Position numbers and translations under genes: made by a program. A DNA stretch of 18,894 nt from an uncultured Blautia sp. (GTDB lineage Bacteria > Bacillota > Clostridia > Lachnospirales > Lachnospiraceae). The stretch spans positions 1-18,894 of the forward strand of contig CAMBYR010000010.1 in assembly GCA_945872375.1 (NCBI GenBank), given 5' to 3'. Under the pieces are notes generated by a model that worked only from the letters and a program-made list of their open reading frames with translations, was not told the DNA's origin and made no database searches. Positions 6,919 through 13,856 of the stretch are shown here, one piece after another; within the stretch, counting starts at the first letter, position 1, and each line of letters starts with the position of its first letter.

Positions 6919-7932
6919 CTATAATTTTCGTTGTGTAATTGCTGTCGCCCATTTTCGAAGATCTTTATCACGGATGATCCTTTCCAGTCCTGTTACCGTT
7001 GATTTTTCATAGAGCTGCGACAGATTGAACGTAACGCCCGTATAGCTGGCCAGATACTGCTGGATAAAGGGCAGTCTGGTGCTCCCCCCGGTAAGATAGA
7101 TTCCCTCACGGGCGATCTGATAGGAAATCTGAGGAGGAATTCGTTCCAGAAAGGTCTTCATCTCCGAGGCAATCTCATTGACACAGTTCATGATTCCGTC
7201 ATTAACCACATAGGAGGAGACCACTTCCTCCCTTGGCAGTCCGGAAATACTGTCGATTCCCACAACCTTTCTGGCATCTTTCTTCTGATCCTGGAGCCTG
7301 CCCATTACAAGCTTCAGGCGTTTTCCCGTGCGGGTGCCTGTCTGGAGACTGTAGCGTTTTCGTACTTCCGCGCAAATCGCTTCATTCATCTGGCGTCCGC
7401 CGATGGGAATTCGTTTGTTGATAATGATTTTTCCATCGCTGATGACGGAAAACCGTGTGCTCTGTGCGCCGATATTGACAATCATGCTGCCGTCCTTTTT
7501 CTCCGGATCAATTCCGAGAGCAATGGCATCGGCAACCGGAGCTTCCACCATAAAGACACGATTCTTCCTGAGCCAGTGCCCGTTGACCACATGATAAAAA
7601 GACCGTTTTTCCACGGCCGTCATATCCACAGGCACCGCAAAATACATATCTGACCCAAAGGAAATCGTCCTGTCCACTTTTTTCAGCATACAATAAAGTG
7701 CGATTTCCTGAAGCTCAAGATTAGCTATCATGCCAAAAGCCATCGGCGAACTGACAGAAATGTCTGCAGGTGATTTCTCAAACATTTCATATGCCTCATT
7801 GCCCACGGCGATAATGGTGCGCCCTCTGGACGCAATCATATTCTTTTCTAAAAAACATTTATTTCTGAATGCGGAATAGACTTTGATCGTACTGTTGCCA
7901 AGGTCTATTCCGTAAGTATTTCTAAACAGCAT
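6919..7932 (-). CDS. Divergent MreB-family actin-like protein
   Basis: The protein is 337 residues and follows the actin-fold order of MreB, placed between radC and mreC exactly where mreB sits in Bacillus. Aligned regions are GIDLGNSTIKVY at 8-19 (phosphate-1 loop; MreB has GIDLGTANT), MVEAPVADAIALG at 128-140 (MreB has IEEPMAAAIGAG), IVNIGAQSTRFSVIS at 151-165 (phosphate-2 loop; MreB has VDIGGGTTE.AVIS), IPIGGRQMNEAI at 175-186, and GIYLTGGSTRLPFI at 277-290 (adenosine loop). The phosphate-2 Asp is Asn153, and two of its glycines are replaced by Ala156 and Gln157. The nucleotide pocket is therefore recognisable but altered, and ATP hydrolysis may be weak or absent. A canonical MreB may be encoded elsewhere. 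I leave the symbol blank because this could be an MreB paralogue with its own role rather than the main filament. A ribosome binding site AAGGG precedes it, 12 nt after radC. Confidence 0.85.
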   Translation of the reverse strand: MLFRNTYGIDLGNSTIKVYSAFRNKCFLEKNMIASRGRTIIAVGNEAYEMFEKSPADISVSSPMAFGMIANLELQEIALYCMLKKVDRTISFGSDMYFAVPVDMTAVEKRSFYHVVNGHWLRKNRVFMVEAPVADAIALGIDPEKKDGSMIVNIGAQSTRFSVISDGKIIINKRIPIGGRQMNEAICAEVRKRYSLQTGTRTGKRLKLVMGRLQDQKKDARKVVGIDSISGLPREEVVSSYVVNDGIMNCVNEIASEMKTFLERIPPQISYQIAREGIYLTGGSTRLPFIQQYLASYTGVTFNLSQLYEKSTVTGLERIIRDKDLRKWATAITQRKL

Positions 7933-7944
7933 AAACCTGTCCCT

Positions 7945-8655
7945 TCAATGTTCAAAACCCTTAAATAATCCCTGTTCCCTGAGACTTATGTAGCTCTGAT
8001 CCCCGATGATCAGATGATCCACAAGCTGAACACCGAGCATTTGTCCGGCCCGGAAGATCCGTTCCGTCGTCAGAAGATCCTCGCTGCTTGGCGAGGGATC
8101 TCCGCTCGGATGATTGTGTATCAGAACAATACATACTGCATGATGGCGCAATGCCTCAATAAAAATTTCTCTCGGAGTGATCACCGCAGAATTGACGGTT
8201 CCTCTGGATAACACCTGCTCTCCCAGAAGATGCATGGCATTATCAAAAAACATGCAGACAAGCTGTTCCTGTTCCTCATGGCGAAGCTGTTCCATATAAT
8301 ACTGTGCGATCGTTACAGGCTGCCGGTAATTCAGCATTGGCTTTGCAGCCGATACGGCAATTCGTTTTGATAACTCCCCGATACATTTCAACTGAATTGC
8401 CTTTACCGTCCCAATACCCTGAATTTGTGTCAGTTCCCTGACAGAAAGATGCAGAAGCCCCAAAAGTCCCGGATATGGCGTTTTTGCCATAACACGAAGC
8501 AGTTCTTCCGCAAGGGCCAGAGAACTTTTTCCTTTTGTTCCGTTTTTCAGGATCACAGCCAGCAGTTCGCTGTCATTTAAAGCTGCAGCACCTTCCCGCA
8601 AACATTTTTCGTAAGGTCTTTGTTCCTTTGGCATTTCACTGATTTTATAATTCAT
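7945..8655 (-). CDS. radC: RadC-family JAB/MPN metalloprotease-like protein
   Basis: This 236-residue protein has the full UPF0758/RadC layout. An N-terminal helical segment (EGAAALNDSELLAVILKNG at 21-39) is followed by a helix-hairpin-helix region (LTQIQGIGTVKAIQLK at 75-90), then the JAB-type domain with metal motif HNHPSGDPSPSSED at 180-193. His180, His182 and Asp193 are the predicted zinc ligands. Despite the name, a direct DNA repair role is doubtful in well-studied bacteria, and the substrate is unknown. The gene is the first of the radC-mreB-mreC-mreD group, an order shared with Bacillus subtilis. A candidate promoter lies just upstream. The 12-nt gap to the mreB-like gene suggests co-transcription. 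Confidence 0.95.
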   Translation of the reverse strand: MNYKISEMPKEQRPYEKCLREGAAALNDSELLAVILKNGTKGKSSLALAEELLRVMAKTPYPGLLGLLHLSVRELTQIQGIGTVKAIQLKCIGELSKRIAVSAAKPMLNYRQPVTIAQYYMEQLRHEEQEQLVCMFFDNAMHLLGEQVLSRGTVNSAVITPREIFIEALRHHAVCIVLIHNHPSGDPSPSSEDLLTTERIFRAGQMLGVQLVDHLIIGDQSYISLREQGLFKGFEH

Positions 8656-8691
8656 CTTTTTTTCCTGGCGCTCCGGGAAATGCCTGCTGAC

Positions 8692-8720
8692 ATTTTAGCA
8701 TAAATCAAAAAGGTTGTACA
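8692..8720 (-). promoter_or_regulatory. Candidate sigma-A promoter for the radC-mre-min operon
   Basis: On the minus strand TGTACA (8720-8715) and TAAAAT (8697-8692) are separated by 17 nt. TGC directly precedes the -10 box, giving an extended -10 (TGnTAAAAT). The -35 matches TTGACA at 4 of 6 positions and the -10 matches TATAAT at 5 of 6. The -35 lies in the last codons of the upstream flavoprotein gene, and the radC ATG is about 36 nt downstream of the -10. No terminator is visible before it, so upstream transcripts probably also read through. This is a visual match only. Confidence 0.4.
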
Positions 8721-10315
8721 CTCTCTCCGAAAAAGTTTCTATATTTTTTAGAAATGGCTTCTGCCGTCCGGATTCCGTCCATGGCAGCGGAAGTGATTCC
8801 ACCGGCATATCCTGCGCCCTCTCCGCAGGGATAGATTCCGCTCATTTCAGACTCCATTTCTTTATCACGCAGGATCCTTACAGGAGAAGAAGTCCTGCTT
8901 TCCACACCGCTTAACAAAGCATCCTTCCGGTCAAAACCAGGCAGTTTTCTGCCAAAGGCCGCAATGCCCTCTTCAATGGAATTTCCGATTTCCTCCGGTA
9001 ATATCGAACGGACATCTGCGGGAACACAGACCCCCTTACAGTTTGGCAAAATCCTGCCGAATTCCGTTGTTTTTTTTCGAAGAAGATAATCCCCGTAGGT
9101 CTGCACAGGAATTTTTCCATTTCCGGCCTGCCAGGCACGGCGTTCCAGTTCCCTTTGAAATGCAATGCCGCCCAGAGGGCCGTCTTCCGGAAAATCTTCC
9201 GGTGTTACGGTAACAATCAGTGCACTGTTTGCATTCTCGCCCGCTCTTGCCTGATAGCTCATACCGTTTACGGCCAGACATTCCGGTTCACTGGATGCAT
9301 TTACCACATACCCGCCGGGACACATACAGAATGAATAAACACCTCTTCCGTTTTCACAGGTGTGCGTAACTTTATAGCTGGCCGCACCAAGAATTTCGTT
9401 TTCTTCTTCACCGTAAAGATCCTGGTTGATCATTTTCTGAGGATGCTCCATTCGAAGCCCCACGGCAAAGGATTTCGGTTCCATGGGAATCCCCCGCTTT
9501 TTCAGCATGGCGAAGGTATCCCTTGCGCTGTGTCCGATGGCAAGGATACACACCTCTGCGGGAATTTCTTCCTGTTCATTTACGATCACGGAAGATAACC
9601 GGCCTTTCTCAAAACGGAGATCCGTCACCTTGCTCCGAAAACAAAAGCTCCCTCCCATCTGGATGATCTGCCTTCGCAGGGTCTCAACAATTCCGATCAG
9701 CACATCCGTCCCAAGATGAGGCTTTTGCTGGTACATGATCTCCGGATTGGCGCCTGCGTTTACAAATCGTTTTAAAACCTCCTGGTTCCGGCCAAAAGGA
9801 TCCTTTACCAGAGTATTCAGTTTTCCGTCAGAAAAAGTACCTGCGCCTCCCTCTCCGAACTGTACATTGGAATCCGGATCCAGAACTCCGTTTTTCCAGA
9901 ACTGCTCCACCGTCTCTTTTCGTTTAGAGGCCTCTTCCCCCCGTTCCAGCACCAGCGGACGATAACCGGCTTTTGCCAGATACCAGGCGCAGAAAAGTCC
10001 TGCAGGTCCGCTTCCCACGATTACGGGACGATGTTGTAATGTTTCCGTACCCGGCTCCGGGAAATTGTACGGCTTCTCATTGATTAACATAATATTATTA
10101 TTGTAAACTTTTCGCGAAATTTTTCGTTCGTCGGAAACAGATACATCTACCGTATAAACAAATCGTTTCTCATCCTTATGGCGGGCATCCAGAGACTGAC
10201 GCCTGATTTCATATGAAAAAGACATGGAACCTGAACGAAGCGTTTTCCGTATTTTCTGTTTCAGATCATCCTCTGTATGGGTAATCGGAAGTTTTAACTG
10301 TGTGATTCGAATCAT
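8705..10315 (-). CDS. FAD-dependent oxidoreductase of the COG2509 type
   Basis: This is a predicted cytoplasmic flavoprotein of unknown substrate. The start at 10315 gives 536 residues. An ATG 18 codons upstream is rejected because AAAGGAG lies 5 nt before 10315. An N-terminal domain of about 95 residues precedes the FAD-binding Rossmann motif VIVGSGPAG (98-106), with an acidic residue at Glu124 for the ribose. Further marks are the conserved FGEGGAGTFSDGKLN around 153-167, AIGHSARDTF around 259-268, a Cys-Met-Cys-Pro-Gly-Gly motif at 330-335, and the C-terminal FAD motif GEGAGYAGGITSAAMDG at 498-514. These match a widespread but uncharacterised family of FAD-dependent dehydrogenases. It overlaps the HI0933-type gene by 4 nt (ATGA), so the two flavoproteins are co-translated and may act together. 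Confidence 0.88.
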   Translation of the reverse strand: MIRITQLKLPITHTEDDLKQKIRKTLRSGSMSFSYEIRRQSLDARHKDEKRFVYTVDVSVSDERKISRKVYNNNIMLINEKPYNFPEPGTETLQHRPVIVGSGPAGLFCAWYLAKAGYRPLVLERGEEASKRKETVEQFWKNGVLDPDSNVQFGEGGAGTFSDGKLNTLVKDPFGRNQEVLKRFVNAGANPEIMYQQKPHLGTDVLIGIVETLRRQIIQMGGSFCFRSKVTDLRFEKGRLSSVIVNEQEEIPAEVCILAIGHSARDTFAMLKKRGIPMEPKSFAVGLRMEHPQKMINQDLYGEEENEILGAASYKVTHTCENGRGVYSFCMCPGGYVVNASSEPECLAVNGMSYQARAGENANSALIVTVTPEDFPEDGPLGGIAFQRELERRAWQAGNGKIPVQTYGDYLLRKKTTEFGRILPNCKGVCVPADVRSILPEEIGNSIEEGIAAFGRKLPGFDRKDALLSGVESRTSSPVRILRDKEMESEMSGIYPCGEGAGYAGGITSAAMDGIRTAEAISKKYRNFFGESVQPF

Positions 10316-11505
10316 AGCTGCTCCTTTGCTGCATGAAGTCCTGCTGCCGCGCCGCTGGACCATGCCCACTGTAAATTATATCCTCCGCAGGTTCCATCAA
10401 TGTCGATCAGTTCTCCTGCCATATAAAGACCTGGATGCAGTCTGGATTCCAGTGTTTCCGGATCCAGTTCCTCCGTGTCCACGCCTCCGGAGCACACCTG
10501 TGCCTGCTGGATGGAGCTTCCTCCTTTCACGATCAGAGGATAACTGTGAATGGCAGAAGCAAGCTCCGGTTCCTGACAGAGAACTTTAATCAGCTTATCC
10601 GGAAACAAGCCCTTCAGAAGCTCCTGGTCGGATTTTTCACGACAATGGGAACGGCGTTTTTCCAGAAAAGCCGGAAGCTCTTCCTTTGAAATTTCCGGAA
10701 GGAAATTCAGCCGGGCAGAAACCTCTTTTCCATCGGCAATTGCGCGAACTGCATATCTGCTTAACTGAAAAACAGGAATTCCGGAAATTCCATATTCCGT
10801 AAGCTGAAGTTCTCCGCTCTGGCTTCTGTCCTGGTCTCCTTTGATTTTTAAGGTCACCGTACCCTCGATCCTGACACCTGCCCATCCCGCGAAAGATTTT
10901 CTGCCTTTTGGTCTGCTGCATTTCAAAGGGCAAAGTGCCGCCATGGGGGGAATCAGATGATGCCCCAGGGCTCTGGCAAGATCATATCCGCTTCCGTCTG
11001 CTCCTGCAATGGAAGAAGCACTGGATCCATTTGCAAGAATCACCGCGTCTCCCTCATAAGTCCATCCTCCTGAAACCACCTTCCAGATTCCTTTTTCACA
11101 AAAAACAGCGTCTGCATGGGCATTTGTCTTGATTTTCACGCCCCGGTACCTGGCTTCCCGGACAAGAAGTTCGGCAACGCTGGACGCCTGACCGCTGCGC
11201 GGGTAGTAATAGCCGTTTTTTTTCACAGGAAAAATTCCCAGCTTTTCAAAAAAAGCAATCACTGCTTCCGGCGGAAACTGACGAAGGATGTTTTCTGCAA
11301 ATTCCGGATGGGTACCGCGAAATACATCACCGGACATCCTTTCATTGGTGAAGTTGCATTTTCCATTTCCCGTCGCACAGATTTTCTTTCCCGGTTTTTC
11401 GTTATGCTCCAGAAGGGTTACAAGAGCACCTGCTTCTGCTGCAAAAACAGAAGCTGTCAGACCGGCAGCGCCGGCACCTATGATGATTACACGTTTTCTA
11501 TTCAT
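10312..11505 (-). CDS. HI0933/YhiN-family flavoprotein (annotated in places as aminoacetone oxidase-like)
   Basis: This predicted FAD enzyme has 397 residues, normal for the family (COG2081). An N-terminal dinucleotide-binding motif IIIGAGAAG spans 7-15 with Glu33 at the end of the second strand. Next comes the family signature GKKICATGNGKCNFTN at 39-54. YGISGIPVFQLSRY occurs at 238-251. The C-terminal signature QVCSGGVDTEELDPETLES at 336-354 leads to AGELIDIDGTCGGYNLQWAW at 363-382. The physiological reaction is not established; names such as aminoacetone oxidase are database labels. It begins 45 nt after the PLP-enzyme gene with an AGGAG site 4 nt before the ATG, and its TGA overlaps the ATG of the next flavoprotein. 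Confidence 0.9.
   Translation of the reverse strand: MNRKRVIIIGAGAAGLTASVFAAEAGALVTLLEHNEKPGKKICATGNGKCNFTNERMSGDVFRGTHPEFAENILRQFPPEAVIAFFEKLGIFPVKKNGYYYPRSGQASSVAELLVREARYRGVKIKTNAHADAVFCEKGIWKVVSGGWTYEGDAVILANGSSASSIAGADGSGYDLARALGHHLIPPMAALCPLKCSRPKGRKSFAGWAGVRIEGTVTLKIKGDQDRSQSGELQLTEYGISGIPVFQLSRYAVRAIADGKEVSARLNFLPEISKEELPAFLEKRRSHCREKSDQELLKGLFPDKLIKVLCQEPELASAIHSYPLIVKGGSSIQQAQVCSGGVDTEELDPETLESRLHPGLYMAGELIDIDGTCGGYNLQWAWSSGAAAGLHAAKEQL
10321..10327 (-). promoter_or_regulatory. Ribosome binding site fixing the start of the COG2509-type gene
   Basis: The minus strand reads AAAGGAG, 5 nt before the ATG at 10313-10315. This start forms an ATGA overlap with the preceding stop and rules out the in-frame ATG at 10367-10369. 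Confidence 0.8.
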
Positions 11506-11550
11506 ATTCTCCTGCTTTCCTGAAAAATCAGCGAAATTGCGTTGTCTGCG

Positions 11551-12831
11551 TCAGGGCAGTACAACCAGGTTTTTGTCCAGCATTTTCTGCAGAGACATCA
11601 GGATTCCAAGCTTGGCATGCTCCCAGGTAAGTCCTCCCTGAAAATAAACGGCATAGGGAGGCTTCATAGGACCATCTGCCGAAAGCTCAATGGACGAGCC
11701 CTGCACAAACGCGCCGGCAGCCATAATGACCTTGCTGTCATATCCGGGCATATCCCATGGCTCCGGTGCAACATAACTGTCTACCGGTGCTGCTGCCTGA
11801 ATTCCCTGACAGAAAGCGATCACGCCCTCTTCTGTACCAAGCGTGACAGCCTGTATAATATCCTGTCTCGGCTCTGTGGAATTCGGAACTACCGGAAAAC
11901 CAAGCTTTTCATAAACATTTGCTGCAAATACGGCGCCCTTCAATGCACTCTTCGTCACCATGGGAGCCAGGAAAAATCCCTGATAAAAAGAACGATTTAC
12001 TCCAAGAGAGGCACCAACCTCCATGCCAAGTCCCGGACAGGTCATGCGGTAAGACGCATTTTCCACACATTCTCTGGTACCGGCAATGTATCCGCCGATA
12101 GGAGCCAGCCCGCCGCCCGGATTTTTGATCAGCGAACCAACGATCATATCAGCTCCCACATCACTGGGTTCGATGGTATCCACAAATTCTCCATAGCAGT
12201 TATCGACCATACAGATCACAACCGGCTTAATGCTTTTCACGAAAGCAATCAGTTCCCCGATCTGTTTTACAGAAAAGGAGGGGCGTGTCATATAGCCCCT
12301 GGAACGCTGAATTTCCACAAGCTTTGTTTTTTCATTGATTGCCTTCCGGATATGCTCATAATCAAAGGTTCCGTCCTCCAGAAGATCCACCTGACGATAG
12401 GTGATTCCGTATTCTGCAAGAGATCCTTTGCCGGGACGAATGCCGATGACTTCTTCCAGAGTGTCATACGGCTTTCCCGCAGGCGCCAGAAGCTCATCGC
12501 CGGGCCGCAGATTTCCAAAGAGAGCAATGGCAAGGGCATGAGTACCGCAGGCAATCTGGGGACGAACAAGACAGCTTTCCGTATGGAAGGTATCTGCATA
12601 CACCTTTTCCAGTGTGTCGCGGCCATAATCATCGTATCCATAACCGGTGGATGACTGGAAGCACTCGGCACTTACGTGATTTTTCTGCATGGCGTGAAGC
12701 ACCTTCAGCTGGTTATATTCCGCCGTCCGGTCAAATGCTTCAAAGCGCTCCTTTAATGACTGTTCTATTTTATATCCAAAATCATATACACGGGGAGAAA
12801 TCCCCATCTGTTCATACATTTGCTTTATCAT
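11551..12831 (-). CDS. PLP-dependent methionine gamma-lyase family protein (YnbB / aluminium-resistance family)
   Basis: This is a fold-type I PLP enzyme of 426 residues, related to Cys/Met metabolism lyases and to the family once labelled aluminium resistance protein (B. subtilis YnbB). Asp210 in MVDNCYGEF (208-216) is the predicted PLP ring-nitrogen ligand, and Lys236 in VGSLIKNPGGG (231-241) the Schiff-base lysine. QSSTGYGYDDYGRDTLEKVYA at about 59-79 and RPQIACGTHALAIALFG at 90-106 are characteristic of the family. The substrate is not known from the sequence. It lies 36 nt after miaA, as in Bacillus-type genomes where the order is miaA-hfq-(hflX)-ynbB, but hfq is absent here. Ribosome binding is weak: AGGAAGG lies 13 nt before the ATG. 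Confidence 0.88.
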   Translation of the reverse strand: MIKQMYEQMGISPRVYDFGYKIEQSLKERFEAFDRTAEYNQLKVLHAMQKNHVSAECFQSSTGYGYDDYGRDTLEKVYADTFHTESCLVRPQIACGTHALAIALFGNLRPGDELLAPAGKPYDTLEEVIGIRPGKGSLAEYGITYRQVDLLEDGTFDYEHIRKAINEKTKLVEIQRSRGYMTRPSFSVKQIGELIAFVKSIKPVVICMVDNCYGEFVDTIEPSDVGADMIVGSLIKNPGGGLAPIGGYIAGTRECVENASYRMTCPGLGMEVGASLGVNRSFYQGFFLAPMVTKSALKGAVFAANVYEKLGFPVVPNSTEPRQDIIQAVTLGTEEGVIAFCQGIQAAAPVDSYVAPEPWDMPGYDSKVIMAAGAFVQGSSIELSADGPMKPPYAVYFQGGLTWEHAKLGILMSLQKMLDKNLVVLP

Positions 12832-12867
12832 ATCTGATTCGTTTCCTTCCTGTTTCGTGGATTATGG

Positions 12868-13830
12868 TCATATGACAGCTCGTTCCCTCAGAAGCTCCAG
12901 CATTCCATTCAGGATTTTTTCGTCATCATATGCATATTCCTCTTTATTGATCCAGATCACATCCGGCTCCCTGCGGAACCAGGTGAGCTGCCGTTTTGCA
13001 AAGTGCCGGGTATCCCGTTTTAAAATACGCACTGCCTCTTCCAGAGGATATTCCCCCTCCAGGTAACTCAGGATTTCTTTATATCCCAGCCCCTGCATGG
13101 AAACCATACCCCTGTGACAGCCCATTTCCTTAAGGCTTCGTACTTCCTCCACAAGTCCCTCCTCCAGCATTTCATCCACACGCTGATCAATACGCCGATA
13201 AAGAAGCTCTCTGGGGGCATTCAGCACAAAATATGCCAGCGTATAGGGGCTTTTCTGCTCTTTTTGCTGCGCATTATGGGCCGAAATGGGAGTTCCGTTC
13301 TGATGATAAAATTCCAGTGCACGGATCACACGCTTCACATTATTTTCATGAATCTGCGCCGCACTTTCCGGATCCACCTCCTCAAGCTTTTGATGCAGGA
13401 CTTCCGGTCCCTGCTCTTTTGCAAGAAGTTCCAGCTCCGCCCGGTAATCATCTTCCTGCTCTGCCTGGGTAAAATCGATATCCCGGGTAACCGCCTGAAT
13501 ATAAAACCCGGTTCCGCCTGTGAGAATGGGGATATGCCCTCTGGAATATATTTCCTCCATGGCTTTCTTTGCCAGCTCCTGAAAACGGACAATATGAAAT
13601 TCTTCCTCCGGTTCCAGGACATCCACCAGGTGGTGAGGGACTCCCCGCATTTCCTCCTGCCGGATTTTTGCCGATCCTATATCCATATGGCGGTATACCT
13701 GCATGGAATCCGCAGAAATGATCTCACCGTTTACTGCTTTTGCAAGAGAAATTGACAGTTTTGTTTTTCCGACGGCTGTGGGACCTGTCAGGACGATCAA
13801 GGGTTTTCTGTTCTGACTGTTTTCTTCCAT
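12868..13830 (-). CDS. miaA: tRNA dimethylallyltransferase
   Basis: MiaA transfers a dimethylallyl group to N6 of A37 in tRNAs that read codons starting with U. The start at 13830 gives 320 residues and is set by an AAGGAGG site 10 nt upstream; the longer open frame to 13932 lies within mutL. Visible motifs are P-loop GPTAVGKT (16-23, Lys22), ISADSMQVYRHMDIGSAK (38-55) with catalytic Asp41 and Gln44, GVPHHLVDV (63-71), and LTGGTGFYIQAV (104-115). The C-terminal part has the DTRHFAKRQLTWFRR tRNA-binding stretch. Length and motifs are standard. It follows mutL by 26 nt. Confidence 0.97.
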   Translation of the reverse strand: MEENSQNRKPLIVLTGPTAVGKTKLSISLAKAVNGEIISADSMQVYRHMDIGSAKIRQEEMRGVPHHLVDVLEPEEEFHIVRFQELAKKAMEEIYSRGHIPILTGGTGFYIQAVTRDIDFTQAEQEDDYRAELELLAKEQGPEVLHQKLEEVDPESAAQIHENNVKRVIRALEFYHQNGTPISAHNAQQKEQKSPYTLAYFVLNAPRELLYRRIDQRVDEMLEEGLVEEVRSLKEMGCHRGMVSMQGLGYKEILSYLEGEYPLEEAVRILKRDTRHFAKRQLTWFRREPDVIWINKEEYAYDDEKILNGMLELLRERAVI

Positions 13831-13840
13831 CTCAGAAAAA

Positions 13841-13847
13841 CCTCCTT
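13841..13847 (-). promoter_or_regulatory. miaA: Ribosome binding site fixing the miaA start
   Basis: The minus strand reads AAGGAGG, a full match to the anti-Shine-Dalgarno core, 10 nt before the ATG at 13828-13830. It lies in the 26-nt gap after the mutL TAG stop, so the upstream in-frame ATG at 13930-13932 (inside mutL) is not the start. Confidence 0.85.
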
Positions 13848-13856
13848 TTTTATTCG

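Noticed and set aside
8681..8700. Terminator hairpin between the COG2509 gene and radC (TGCT/AGCA)
   Set aside because: Only 4 bp pair cleanly and no U-tract follows; the sequence fits a -10 promoter element better.
11542..12654. 370-codon plus-strand open frame opposite the PLP-enzyme gene
   Set aside because: The opposite strand encodes a complete enzyme with catalytic residues; this frame shows no family motif.
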